Source: a virus
IMG/VR virus record: IMGVR_UViG_3300005910_000004
Location: 1 to 64,000 of that record
Strand: one strand, 5' to 3'
Length of the DNA: 64,000 nucleotides
Part shown: in pieces, positions 36,185 through 44,542 of the stretch
Layout of the letters: each line of letters starts with the position of its first letter
Position numbering within the stretch: position 1 is the first letter of the stretch
Made by a program: the position numbers and the translations under genes
The notes under the pieces: generated by a model
The model's database searches: none
What the model was told of the DNA's origin: nothing
The model's input: only the letters and a program-made list of their open reading frames with translations

Positions 36185-37492
36185 ATGAAGGAACAGATAT
36201 CTGATTTATACCGAGTATATGGTAAATATGTAAATAAATTTCGAGCTTTCCCTTTGACATATGATGGATTGAAAATAGTAGAGAGAAGATTATTATATTC
36301 TCTTTATGAAGTTGCAAGGGAGAATTATACAAAATCAGCTAAAGTTATTGGTCATTGTATTGGTAACTATCACCCTCATGGAGATCAGAGTGCTTATGGT
36401 TCACTTGCTGCATTAGTTAATGGTGATATGGCTATGGGTCAAGGTAACTGGGGATGTAGTAGTGGAATAGTATCAGAATCTCAAGCAGCTATGCGATATA
36501 CTGAAGCTCGTTGTGATAAGTCCATATTGGATATGGCATTCGAGTATATAAAATATGTCAAGAAAGAAAAATTAGAATTAGATGAAGAACCTCTATTTCT
36601 TCCTACTAAATTACCACTATGCCTCATCAATAAGAATTATTGCCAAGGAATTGGTTTTGGTAGTAGAACAATAATCCCATCATATTCAATTCGGGATTTG
36701 GTAAAACGTCTGAGTTGGCTTCTTGGTTACACTGAAAAGGAACCAGTTATTAAACCGATTACTGATTGTACTTATATTAGCAAGAAGGTTGATTTTCAAG
36801 AATTGCTAACAACTGGAAAAGCTAAAATAGATTATCGAGGAGTGGCAACAATTGATTATACATCAAAAAGTATCGTCGTTACTGCAATACCGCCAAGTAA
36901 AAGTTTTATTACTATTTTAAAAAAATTAGAAAAAGATATTCAAGTTAATAAGACCATTGGGTTTATTGATGAATCATCAAGTGAAACATCAGTTCGATTT
37001 GTTAGTTTGAAGAGATCTCTCACATTAGATAATTTGGCTAAAAAAATAAATGCTAATTTAACAGGATCATATACTTTTGAGTGTAATATGTGTGATTTAG
37101 AAGGTAATGTAGTTTTGTCCTCAATTGATAATATGTTATTGAATGTATATAACAATTATAAAGAGATCGTGGAGGTTGTTTTAAGATCTAATATTAAGAA
37201 ATTACAAGACCATATAGATGAATTAGCTTTAATTGCTAGATTGAAAGTTCATCTTCCTAAATGGTTGAGATCTAATCCTAATGATTCTGATATTGTTATA
37301 GAGGGATTGCATACGGACACTGAAATTCCAACTAAAATAATTAAAGAATTGTTTGATAAATACACATTGAGTCGAATATTAAAGATTAAAACGGACACAG
37401 ATGAATTGATGATTCAGAAAGCTAAATTAGAAATTAACCTTGCTGATTTATCAAATTTTATTTGGACTACTAAATACATACAATACTTATAG
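36185..37492 (+). CDS. Type II DNA topoisomerase subunit A (T4 gp52-like)
   Basis: 435 residues, AAGGA before ATG 36185. GyrA/ParC breakage-reunion features: DGLKIVERRLLYSL, GNYHPHGDQSAYGSLAALV and SQAAMRYTEARCD containing the catalytic Tyr, then a GIGFGSRT-like segment. The length matches phage-type subunits of about 440 residues and lacks the C-terminal beta-propeller of gyrase, so it likely relaxes rather than supercoils DNA. It works with the split-intein subunit B encoded 2 kb upstream. Confidence 0.9.
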   Translation: MKEQISDLYRVYGKYVNKFRAFPLTYDGLKIVERRLLYSLYEVARENYTKSAKVIGHCIGNYHPHGDQSAYGSLAALVNGDMAMGQGNWGCSSGIVSESQAAMRYTEARCDKSILDMAFEYIKYVKKEKLELDEEPLFLPTKLPLCLINKNYCQGIGFGSRTIIPSYSIRDLVKRLSWLLGYTEKEPVIKPITDCTYISKKVDFQELLTTGKAKIDYRGVATIDYTSKSIVVTAIPPSKSFITILKKLEKDIQVNKTIGFIDESSSETSVRFVSLKRSLTLDNLAKKINANLTGSYTFECNMCDLEGNVVLSSIDNMLLNVYNNYKEIVEVVLRSNIKKLQDHIDELALIARLKVHLPKWLRSNPNDSDIVIEGLHTDTEIPTKIIKELFDKYTLSRILKIKTDTDELMIQKAKLEINLADLSNFIWTTKYIQYL

Positions 37493-37500
37493 GAGAATTT

Positions 37501-37971
37501 ATGTTTTGTAATTTATATGTTTTTTATGATGGGACATCTATCCCCCTTCACGAGAGAGAAAAATGTTCTAAGGAATGTCAGTATTATTCTAATGGTTGCA
37601 CTATTGGATATAAGAGGGCTGAAAAATTAAGCACTACATGTAAATATGGATGGATGCTTCAACAGGTTTTGTTTTTATATAATTATCATTTTGTTAGTAG
37701 AAGTGGTAGTACTAAGTATTTGGCTGCTCTATCTATGACACATCCAGCATCAGAAGATGTATGGATCGTTAAATGTGAGAGATTGAAGGATGATAAATGG
37801 ATTCCTGTATTTAGATTTCATCAAGGTCATGAAGGTACTGAATTTGATGACCTTGATTCTCTCAATAAATGGATAATACATAACATATCATATGATGGTA
37901 GAAAATTAACACTAGATGATTTCAAACAACAAGAGGAAAAAATAGATGCATCAAATTCGACGGAAGTATAA
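37501..37971 (+). CDS. Unknown Cys-containing protein
   Basis: 156 residues, AGGAG upstream. Not recognised. The first third holds CSKECQYYSNGC...C, possibly a zinc site; the rest is beta-rich with several Trp. It overlaps the QueD gene by 26 bp. Confidence 0.5.
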   Translation: MFCNLYVFYDGTSIPLHEREKCSKECQYYSNGCTIGYKRAEKLSTTCKYGWMLQQVLFLYNYHFVSRSGSTKYLAALSMTHPASEDVWIVKCERLKDDKWIPVFRFHQGHEGTEFDDLDSLNKWIIHNISYDGRKLTLDDFKQQEEKIDASNSTEV

Positions 37972-38374
37972 AATATCATATGCTCATCAGTTATCATCAG
38001 CATACACAAAGGAATGTTTTGAGACTATACATGGTCACACTGGAGTAATAGAAATTTTCTTAAGTGATATGGTATTGAATAAGGATGGTATGCTTATTGA
38101 TTTTAGTTCACTAGATGATATTCTGGGATCTGTGATTTTAAAGTATGATCACGCACTCCTAATGCCTAAATCAATGGATTCTGATTATTTGGATATGTTA
38201 TCAAAGCATAATAAAAAATTAGTATTATTTGATAGGAGTCCTACAGCAGAGATTTTAGCTGAACATATTTTTGGAGAAGTTAGATATATTATGAAATCCT
38301 TTCCGAATATTGAAGTTGATAAAGTTCGATTTCATGAAACTGAAGATGGATATGCAGAGTATAAAATAGGTTAA
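37946..38374 (+). CDS. queD: 6-carboxytetrahydropterin synthase (QueD/PTPS family)
   Basis: 142 residues, GAGGA ahead of the ATG. Family marks: SYAHQL (first zinc His), CFETIHGHTG with the zinc His pair and nearby Cys, DFSSLDD, DHALL and a C-terminal HETEDGYAEY. The enzyme makes carboxytetrahydropterin on the route to 7-deazaguanine (queuosine or modified DNA). The Cys is four rather than the usual three residues before HGH, so the catalytic Cys spacing is slightly off. No other genes of that pathway were seen in this window. Confidence 0.82.
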   Translation: MHQIRRKYKISYAHQLSSAYTKECFETIHGHTGVIEIFLSDMVLNKDGMLIDFSSLDDILGSVILKYDHALLMPKSMDSDYLDMLSKHNKKLVLFDRSPTAEILAEHIFGEVRYIMKSFPNIEVDKVRFHETEDGYAEYKIG

Positions 38375-38382
38375 ATATATAA

Positions 38383-39768
38383 ATGAATTTAATAAAAACA
38401 TCATGTATCAGGATTCCCGAACATTTTGAGAAGGAACCCTGGTGTCAATCAATATTACAAGATTTGACACGCACCGGATCTAGTTTTGATGATCCGACCG
38501 TAACAATAACTACTCGGTACTATGAAAAATTAGATGGACATATACTAATACCGAGATATTATGAAATATATAGATGCGGACATGATGTTTTAAATTATAC
38601 TCCAGAAGGAGAGGATATACATATAAAGTTTAAGTGTGAATGGAGGAACGATCTTCAACGTAAAGGCTTTGCTATGTTAACCGAAAATGACCATGGTATT
38701 TTAAAATTACCACCAGGTGAGGGAAAAACTGTGATATCAATTGGGGCTATATGTCACATTGGGAAAAAAACTATAATTTTTGTTCATAAAGATTCATTAG
38801 TTACTCAATGGCGAGATAGATTTTTAGAGCATTCAGATATAACTATCGATGATATTGGGATTCTTAAGACTAGTAAATGTAGAGAGATGATTAAAAAACC
38901 GATAGTATTGACAACGGTACAAACATTTAATAGTATGATTGAGAGAGTTCCTGATTTTCAGCATTTGATATTAAATGCTCATTTTGGAGTTGGTATATGG
39001 GATGAATGTCATACGACTACAGGTGCACCTCAATTTTCAAGAACATCAATGCATCTACCTTGTAAAAGGGTTTTCGGATTGAGTGCAACTCCAGGAAGAG
39101 CTGATCAAAATCATGATATAATATGGAAACATCTTGGGTTGGTTTATGCACCTGAAGGTGAAACTAATACTATGAAACCGAAAGTGGTTGTGTTGAAATT
39201 TAGTCATGGTGCTAGTTATGCTAAACAATATGTGTATTGGGGTGCTAGAGATGGCAATGGTAATACTAAATTGAAATATCCTCGATTTGATAACATTAGA
39301 TATTATTCAATTTTGACATCTAAAAAAAATACTAAATATTATCCAATGATGCAAAAGATTGTTAAAAAGGTTTATGATGCTGATCGAACAACATTATTCA
39401 TTTCAGATAGAATTAAAGTATTGGATGCTGTATCGAAGGTAATACCAAAACATGATGTTGGGTTTTTTATACCTCGGAGTAAAGATAAGAGAGATGAAGC
39501 ATTACTTCAAAAGTTTGTATTTAGTACACCTGGAAGTTCTAGAGATGGTACTGATAGGAAAGAACTTGATTGTTTAGTAATGGCAAATTCCATATCAAAT
39601 ATTGAACAGGCTGTTGGTCGAGTGTGTAGATATGCAGCAAACAAAAAACAACCAATCATATTTGATTGTGTTGATACTGATTTTGATGAATTAGTTAGTC
39701 GTTATACATATAGAAAGAAAGTTTATGATGAAAAGGGATGGGAAGTAGAAGAAAAGTATCTTAAATAA
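38383..39768 (+). CDS. SF2 DNA/RNA helicase (UvsW/Rad25-like)
   Basis: 461 residues. Helicase motifs in order: LPPGEGKTV (Walker A, ~111), motif Ia IIFVHKDSLVTQW, WDECHTT (Walker B, DECH), LSATPGR (motif III), and SNIEQAVGRVCR (motif VI). The compact size and DECH box resemble phage UvsW-type enzymes that process recombination and replication intermediates. No strong ribosome site is seen upstream, so coupling to queD 8 bp before is likely. Confidence 0.82.
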   Translation: MNLIKTSCIRIPEHFEKEPWCQSILQDLTRTGSSFDDPTVTITTRYYEKLDGHILIPRYYEIYRCGHDVLNYTPEGEDIHIKFKCEWRNDLQRKGFAMLTENDHGILKLPPGEGKTVISIGAICHIGKKTIIFVHKDSLVTQWRDRFLEHSDITIDDIGILKTSKCREMIKKPIVLTTVQTFNSMIERVPDFQHLILNAHFGVGIWDECHTTTGAPQFSRTSMHLPCKRVFGLSATPGRADQNHDIIWKHLGLVYAPEGETNTMKPKVVVLKFSHGASYAKQYVYWGARDGNGNTKLKYPRFDNIRYYSILTSKKNTKYYPMMQKIVKKVYDADRTTLFISDRIKVLDAVSKVIPKHDVGFFIPRSKDKRDEALLQKFVFSTPGSSRDGTDRKELDCLVMANSISNIEQAVGRVCRYAANKKQPIIFDCVDTDFDELVSRYTYRKKVYDEKGWEVEEKYLK

Positions 39769-39780
39769 AGGAATTTATTA

Positions 39781-39933
39781 ATGGATGGAATTATGAGATG
39801 GTTTATCGAATGGGATTCTGATATGAGACGATATACTGTTAAACAGGGTGGGTTTTGTGCAGATAGATTTGAGAATCCATAAGATGCTAGAGATTTACGA
39901 GATGAACTTAATGAAGAAGATAAAAGGATATAA
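39781..39933 (+). pseudogene. Small gene interrupted by in-frame TAA
   Basis: From ATG 39781 (AAAGGA upstream) the frame gives 33 residues ending ADRFENP, then TAA at 39880-39882, and continues in the same frame with DARDLRDELNEEDKRI to TAA at 39931. The downstream part is a plausible continuation (helical, charged), so a single base change broke a ~50-residue protein. Sequencing error or stop readthrough are alternatives. Confidence 0.5.
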
Positions 39934-39934
39934 A

Positions 39935-40279
39935 ATGAAAAAATTAATAATGGTAATGAGTTTAATGTTGTGTTGCTTTTGTATGAATGGATGTTTATCA
40001 TATATGTCATATAAAGCATCTGAGAATGAAATTTATTCTAGACAAATTGTTGATACTAAAAATCCATTATATATAAAACAATTGGACTTAGGAATCCCTT
40101 CACGACGGGTTTTCCAATCAATTACCAAACCCGGAATGTATGGAATAGGGGTTAATCTGTTAGCTATTGATGTTATTCAAGAACATCCATGGCGGCAATT
40201 TGGTGCTGTTGTTGCTGATGCGGCTGCAACATATTTTGCGATAGATCAGATTAATATTAATGTTACAATTAATAATTAA
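39935..40279 (+). CDS. Small putative lipoprotein
   Basis: 114 residues from ATG 39935 (AAAAGGA). Signal sequence MKKLIMVMSLMLCCFCMNGC with a plausible lipidation Cys at the end of the hydrophobic core, although the -3 residue (Met) is not ideal. The mature part is mixed with a weakly hydrophobic C-terminal helix (GAVVADAAATYFAI). It may be an envelope lipoprotein; a spanin role is possible but nothing specific supports it. Confidence 0.55.
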   Translation: MKKLIMVMSLMLCCFCMNGCLSYMSYKASENEIYSRQIVDTKNPLYIKQLDLGIPSRRVFQSITKPGMYGIGVNLLAIDVIQEHPWRQFGAVVADAAATYFAIDQININVTINN

Positions 40280-40289
40280 AGGAATTATT

Positions 40290-40709
40290 TTGTCTAAACA
40301 ATATTGTTTAAAACTAACAGAAAAGCAAATTAATATATTAATGCTGGCAATGGAGACATATTTTAGATTTGGGATCGGACAATTGGAAAATGTAATTGGG
40401 GATTTACCTTTCAATCAATATGATACCTTTAAAGATAAATCGGAAATGATACATTGTGATGAAGACTTACATAATGCAATTGAAATAATCAAACAAAAAA
40501 TATTCAATTGTTATGGAGTTCATAGTTCAAATTCGATTTCATCAAATGAAGTTGATTCTGATTTTCGGTTGATTTATGAAATGTATCAAAAAATTAGACA
40601 GCAATTATCGATAGATAAAGCATCTGGAGATGAATCATCAGTACATTTTCGTGAACCTAATAAATACACAGATGAACCATTAGTGGAGCTGGAAATAAAA
40701 GAGGTATGA
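40290..40709 (+). CDS. Unknown phage protein, TTG start
   Basis: 139 residues. AAAGGA precedes TTG 40290, giving MSKQYCLKLTEKQIN; the upstream ATG would overlap the previous gene without a site. The KLTEKQINILMLAMETYFRFGIGQ opening is of a type I remember from conserved phage proteins of unknown function. Confidence 0.6.
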   Translation: MSKQYCLKLTEKQINILMLAMETYFRFGIGQLENVIGDLPFNQYDTFKDKSEMIHCDEDLHNAIEIIKQKIFNCYGVHSSNSISSNEVDSDFRLIYEMYQKIRQQLSIDKASGDESSVHFREPNKYTDEPLVELEIKEV

Positions 40710-40710
40710 T

Positions 40711-41137
40711 ATGAAAATTTTAATACTTGAAGATAATGAAGAGAGAAACAAACAGTTTCGTAAAAATTTAGTTGGTGCGGATATTAGTATTATGGATGAC
40801 GTAGAGGAACTAAAAACTCTTCTTTTGGGTGATGTATGGGACGTTTTATTCCTTGATCATGACCTTGGGGGGAGAAGTTTATGTTGATACTAAAAGAGCT
40901 GATACTGGATCAGAAGCTGCTCGGTGGATAAGTGAACAATCTTTCAAACAACCTAATATGATATTCCTTCATAGTTTAAATGGACATGGACGTGAAAATA
41001 TGAAAGCATTATTACCAAATTCCGTAGGTGCACCTTTTGTATGGGAAAATATTACAGTTGAGATTTTGAATGATTCTGAATTTAAAGAGGAATTTCATGA
41101 AACATCTAGAAGACAAAGACAATTAGGAATATGTTAA
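40711..41137 (+). pseudogene. Frameshifted receiver-like gene (cyclic-phosphate receiver, cREC type)
   Basis: ATG 40711 opens MKILILEDNEERNKQF...DVLFLDHDLGG, then reads into TGA at 40885. After the run of six G at 40867-40872 the +1 frame continues LGGEVYVDTKRADTGSEAARWI...NMIFLHSLNGHGREN to 41137. Five G would make one uninterrupted ~141-residue protein. The LDHDLGG plus H-S-L-N pattern is that of the phage cREC receiver-like family, linked to cyclic-phosphate or RNA processing. Homopolymer slippage, assembly error or programmed frameshifting are possible. Confidence 0.65.
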
Positions 41138-41138
41138 T

Positions 41139-41573
41139 ATGAAAATATTTGGATTTACAGGAACCCGAAAAGGGATGACTGATAAACAGAAGAAAGTTGT
41201 TTCTGATTATTTTAAAGGAAATCACCCCTTTGAGTTTCATCATGGTGATTGTGTAGGTGCTGATAAAGAAGCTGGTGACCTGGCTAATATCAACAATGTT
41301 TCTCAGATCATTTTGCATCCACCAAACAATCCAAGATTTAGAGCATTTTGTAGTGCAGAAGTGATAATGCCTGAAAGGACTTATACTGCCCGTGATCATG
41401 ATATAGTAGATTCATGTCAGACCATGTTAGCGACTCCGAGAGGATTTGTTGAAGAGTTGAGATCTGGAACATGGGCAACTATACGTTATTCTAAGAAAAC
41501 GAATAGACATATCGTCATTATATTTCCGGATGGATCTACAGAAGAATTAAATAAAAATGACTTAACATTTTAG
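41139..41573 (+). CDS. SLOG-domain protein (YspA/DUF1273-like)
   Basis: 144 residues. GFTGTRKGMT (nucleotide-binding turn), FHHGDCVGADKEA, HPPNNPRFRAF, RDHDIVD...LATP and RSGTWATIRY are the ordered SLOG motifs. SLOG domains bind nucleotide-derived ligands or ADP-ribose/NAD-like molecules. It follows the broken receiver gene by 1 bp. Its function in phages is not known. Confidence 0.7.
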   Translation: MKIFGFTGTRKGMTDKQKKVVSDYFKGNHPFEFHHGDCVGADKEAGDLANINNVSQIILHPPNNPRFRAFCSAEVIMPERTYTARDHDIVDSCQTMLATPRGFVEELRSGTWATIRYSKKTNRHIVIIFPDGSTEELNKNDLTF

Positions 41574-41580
41574 ATTATAA

Positions 41581-41652
41581 TGCCCTCTAGCACAACGGTA
41601 GTGCACCACACTTTGACTGTGGCTATGATCAGTTCGATTCTGACGGGGGCAT
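41581..41652 (+). tRNA. tRNA-Gln(TTG)
   Basis: TGCCCTC/GGGGGCA acceptor (with a G-U pair), D stem GCAC/GTGC, anticodon stem CCACA/TGTGG with loop CTTTGAC, T arm with TTCGATT loop and one mismatch. The CCA end does not seem to be encoded, unlike most other tRNAs here. Confidence 0.85.
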
Positions 41653-41707
41653 CACCACTTTGATCGAGTAGAAGATTTTCATAAATTAAAAATATTGGAG
41701 TTGATAA

Positions 41708-42103
41708 ATGAATACTGAAGAATTCATAGTTTTTCATATTGAATTCTTTCGCAATCTGGCAGATTGTGAGAAAGTTATTGCTGATAATTTATTTGATGCA
41801 ATCTATGATAATGTTCCGCAAGATACATTGGATGGATTGTATAGGAAGTGGAGTACCTCACATATAGTAAAATTAGATTATAAAAAACTCGAAGGAACTG
41901 ATTTTGTCATCTTGGATGGTGATGAAGAATTGTATATAGTTGGGAGAAAATGCAAACAGTTTATATATGCAACTGCTTTTGAGTGTGTGATAGATGGTGG
42001 AAACTCTATATTATATGATGATAATATGAGATTGATATATCGTACACATCATATGGAAAATTTTACTATCGAGTTGAAAGACAAATGGGAGTATGCCAAA
42101 TGA
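41708..42103 (+). CDS. Unknown protein
   Basis: 131 residues, TTGGAG upstream. Not recognised; acidic, alpha/beta by appearance, no motifs. Overlaps the membrane protein start by 4 bp (ATGA). Confidence 0.5.
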   Translation: MNTEEFIVFHIEFFRNLADCEKVIADNLFDAIYDNVPQDTLDGLYRKWSTSHIVKLDYKKLEGTDFVILDGDEELYIVGRKCKQFIYATAFECVIDGGNSILYDDNMRLIYRTHHMENFTIELKDKWEYAK

Positions 42104-42333
42104 CAGGATTAATGGTATTGGGGTGGCTGGTCATATTAGTAATAGTCTTATTCGTTAGTGTGTTATTTATCGCAAACGTATGGTTTTATTATTGTTGGTG
42201 TGGTTTACATTGGTCACATTGGTTGGTTGTTATTGTTATTACAATTTTACTTGTTGTTGGGTGGATATGGACATTTAACATATGTCCACTAAGAATTGAC
42301 ATGACAGAACAATATGAAATCACTAAAGAATAA
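42100..42333 (+). CDS. Small membrane protein, two transmembrane helices
   Basis: 77 residues from ATG 42100. Two hydrophobic segments (~4-28 and ~38-58) flank a W/C/H-rich loop (WFYYCWCGLHWSHW). Short acidic C-terminus. Holin-like topology is possible but not diagnostic. Confidence 0.6.
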   Translation: MTGLMVLGWLVILVIVLFVSVLFIANVWFYYCWCGLHWSHWLVVIVITILLVVGWIWTFNICPLRIDMTEQYEITKE

Positions 42334-42344
42334 ATAATAAATAT

Positions 42345-42419
42345 TGCGGGATAGATCATCGGTAGATCGCGAGATTCATAACCTCGTCGTGATGGGTTCG
42401 ACTCCCATTCCCGCTACCA
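42345..42419 (+). tRNA. tRNA-Met(CAT), CCA encoded
   Basis: Acceptor GCGGGA/TCCCGC, D arm AGATC...GATC, anticodon loop TTCATAA on stem CGAG/CTCG, T arm ATGGG/CCCAT with TTCGACT, then A-CCA. The first pair is T-T, and the anticodon stem lacks the GGG/CCC of initiators, so elongator Met or Ile2 (CAT) are both possible. Confidence 0.85.
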
Positions 42420-42439
42420 TTTTTAAAAGGAACTTATAA

Positions 42440-42586
42440 ATGTTAAATTATCTATGTGTAGAACCAATGACTTTAGTATGGATATTTGTTGGATGTGTTA
42501 TTCTTATTCTATTCGTAATTATATTAAAGTTAGTCCTTAAACTGATAGATCATATTAGAGGATTAAAAAATAAAAGGAAAAAGTAA
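42440..42586 (+). CDS. Small single-pass membrane protein
   Basis: 48 residues, AAAAGGA upstream. A hydrophobic helix (LVWIFVGCVILILFVIILKLVL) is followed by a Lys/Arg-rich tail (RGLKNKRKK). Shares its last base with the next start. Confidence 0.6.
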   Translation: MLNYLCVEPMTLVWIFVGCVILILFVIILKLVLKLIDHIRGLKNKRKK

Positions 42587-42738
42587 TGATTACTATTGAA
42601 GAGATTAAATTATATTCGATTGTTGGTGGAGGTTTATTGATTGGTGTTGTCGTTGTGATTGCTAATTGTTCATGGATTTCTGATATTCTTGTAATGATAG
42701 AAAAATTCTTGAAAGGAGATAAACATATCCATGAGTGA
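42586..42738 (+). CDS. Small membrane protein
   Basis: 50 residues; the ATG overlaps the preceding TAA. One hydrophobic helix near 13-30 (VGGGLLIGVVVVIA). Overlaps the phosphoesterase by 8 bp. Confidence 0.55.
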   Translation: MITIEEIKLYSIVGGGLLIGVVVVIANCSWISDILVMIEKFLKGDKHIHE

Positions 42739-43438
42739 AACATTCGTAGTGGCAGATACCCATATTAATCATTATGGTGTAGTTTTGCATTGTAATCGAT
42801 CCGAATTTATATATGAGAATCCAGATTTTGATCCGTCTAAGCCCAAGCATATGAAAAAGAATTGGCCAGTAAAGGTTAATTTGGAAGCACATGATGAATA
42901 CATAATAAATAAATGGAATAGTACTGTTACTCGAAATGATCGAATTTGGATTCTAGGGGATCTTGCATGGAAGAATCATGCTCATTACATCCAGAGATTA
43001 GCAGGTAAGAAATTTCTTATTCGAGGGAATCATGATAAGATGAACCAGGAAGCGTTCAGGCTGTTTCAAAAAATTGATGGTGCTCATTATCAATATAGTT
43101 ACTATACTAAGATACATGGTCGCAGGGTGATGTTTGCTCATTGTCCTTATGCTACATGGTTCTCTTCATGTCATGGTAGCTGGCATTTCTATGGGCATTG
43201 TCATGGTAGACGGGAAGAGATTCCTTGGGTCTTATCATGTGATTGTGGATGGGATGTGTGGGGTGGTTTAATCCCATGGAACATACTTGAGACAAAAATG
43301 CTCGATAAGGAAAGAATCCGAAAAGAGTACTTCTCAACACTTGGTGATGAACCAGGTGAAGCTGACCGGTTTGTTTTACAAAACAAAGCTATCAATCAGC
43401 AATATCTTGATGGTAAGAAACATGTATTGGAGTTATAG
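42731..43438 (+). CDS. Calcineurin-like metallophosphoesterase
   Basis: 235 residues, AAAGGAG upstream. Metal-binding motifs: VADTHINH (D-x-H), ILGDLAW (GD), LIRGNHDK (GNHD), FAHCP and FYGHCHG. Residues 25-60 form an insertion before the GD motif. The family hydrolyses phosphoesters in nucleotides, cyclic nucleotides or proteins; substrate unknown. Many phages carry such an enzyme among accessory genes. Confidence 0.82.
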   Translation: MSETFVVADTHINHYGVVLHCNRSEFIYENPDFDPSKPKHMKKNWPVKVNLEAHDEYIINKWNSTVTRNDRIWILGDLAWKNHAHYIQRLAGKKFLIRGNHDKMNQEAFRLFQKIDGAHYQYSYYTKIHGRRVMFAHCPYATWFSSCHGSWHFYGHCHGRREEIPWVLSCDCGWDVWGGLIPWNILETKMLDKERIRKEYFSTLGDEPGEADRFVLQNKAINQQYLDGKKHVLEL

Positions 43439-43852
43439 ATGTTAACACCAAATTTGAGTAGAGTGGAGGAATGGGACTGGGTCTGTCCTGAGTGTAATCA
43501 CTGGAACAGAACGATAAAACCAAATAGTACATTAGAATGCCAGGATTGTAATTCTCAATGGAATAGTTTTACAACATCAGATGATGATTGTTCAATATCA
43601 ACTCCTGAAAAGGATTTGAATGAAATTAAGAAATTGCTGATAATTGAATTCCAAAAATATGGAATTGAACCTCCATATAAAGATGTCACTGTTAAAGGTG
43701 TAATATATGCACCTAACTATTTATTCGGTTATTCAAATTTGGTAATATCAGCACCATCTGTTATGGATATGACTGTATCAGAATTGGATAATAAAATTTA
43801 TGAAACAGTGCTGTTATTAAAAAAGCTTATCAATGCCAGCTGGATGGAATGA
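43439..43852 (+). CDS. Zinc-ribbon protein
   Basis: 137 residues starting right after the phosphoesterase stop. The N-terminus has WVCPECNHW...LECQDCNSQW, a four-Cys zinc ribbon (~15-40). The remainder is helical and not recognised. Nucleic-acid or protein binding is likely. Confidence 0.6.
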   Translation: MLTPNLSRVEEWDWVCPECNHWNRTIKPNSTLECQDCNSQWNSFTTSDDDCSISTPEKDLNEIKKLLIIEFQKYGIEPPYKDVTVKGVIYAPNYLFGYSNLVISAPSVMDMTVSELDNKIYETVLLLKKLINASWME

Positions 43853-43880
43853 TGGCTGAATTTAAAAAGGAGTATATCAA

Positions 43881-44069
43881 ATGCGATGGACAATGACTGA
43901 ATTCAAACCTGAGAATTATGGTGATATTAGAAGAATAGCAGTATTTTTATTATTTCCTCGTAATATCAATGGTGAATGGAGATGGTTAGAACATGTGATA
44001 ATACAACAAAGAAATATCAGTAAGGATCTTTTCAATTATTGGTTGGATGAAAAATGGATAGATGGATGA
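43881..44069 (+). CDS. Small conserved-looking phage protein
   Basis: 62 residues, AAAAAGGAG upstream. Two short beta segments with a Gly-Glu-Trp-Arg-Trp-Leu core. Not recognised further. Overlaps the next, interrupted gene by 4 bp. Confidence 0.55.
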   Translation: MRWTMTEFKPENYGDIRRIAVFLLFPRNINGEWRWLEHVIIQQRNISKDLFNYWLDEKWIDG

Positions 44070-44329
44070 CAGCAAAAAAACTTCTTAAAAATCTTGGTGT
44101 AACAGCCAGATTAGGAAAAGTACAACGATGTTGTGAATGTTGTAGATGTATTAGAATTCAGATGCCTTGACGTCTTGGTGTAATCTATGATGGATGTGAT
44201 TATGCAACTAATGAGAAACAATATTGGTTATGTTTAAAACCACATAAAGATTATAACAAGACAGTTCTTCAACGTATTCATTTTGATAATAAGGTGGACT
44301 TTGAAAAAATAAGAACGACAACATTTTAA
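44066..44329 (+). pseudogene. Cys-rich small gene interrupted by in-frame TGA
   Basis: ATG 44066 gives TAKKLLKNLGVTARLGKV, a Cys cluster QRCCECCRCIRIQMP, then TGA at 44168-44170. The same frame continues RLGVIYDGCDYATNEKQYWLCLKPHKDYN to TAA at 44327. Both parts read as one protein of ~87 residues with paired Cys, so a CGA-to-TGA change is likely. UGA readthrough cannot be excluded. Confidence 0.55.
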
Positions 44330-44345
44330 AAAAGAATAAAAAGTA

Positions 44346-44477
44346 ATGAGAAAGAGATATAAAAATAAGAAGAAATGTTGCGGATTATGTAAACCTCATA
44401 AAAGAGGTTGGCAGAAACGTTTCACCTCTAAAGAAGAAGCTAAATTAAAAGAATTTGAGAAAGATATGTCCCGGTAG
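44346..44477 (+). CDS. Small basic CxxCKPHK protein
   Basis: 43 residues: a Lys-rich start, CCGLCKPHKRGWQKRF and a helical EEAKLKEFEKDM tail. I remember this CxLCKPHK form from short phage/bacterial proteins. The last 11 bases overlap the tRNA-Glu gene. Confidence 0.6.
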   Translation: MRKRYKNKKKCCGLCKPHKRGWQKRFTSKEEAKLKEFEKDMSR

Positions 44478-44542
44478 AGGAACTGGTTAACTCACAGCAC
44501 TTTCACTGCTGAGACTCGGGGTTCGAGACCCCGTCGGGATAC
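44467..44542 (+). tRNA. tRNA-Glu(TTC)
   Basis: TGTCCCG/CGGGATA acceptor, anticodon arm CAGCA-CTTTCAC-TGCTG, T arm CGGGG-TTCGAGA-CCCCG. CCA does not appear encoded (ACACTC follows). The 3' part is overlapped on the opposite strand by the endonuclease gene. Confidence 0.85.

Noticed and set aside
42345-42419. Initiator tRNA identity based on the T-T first pair
   Set aside because: The anticodon stem lacks the three G-C pairs expected of initiators, so only Met/Ile2 (CAT) is claimed.
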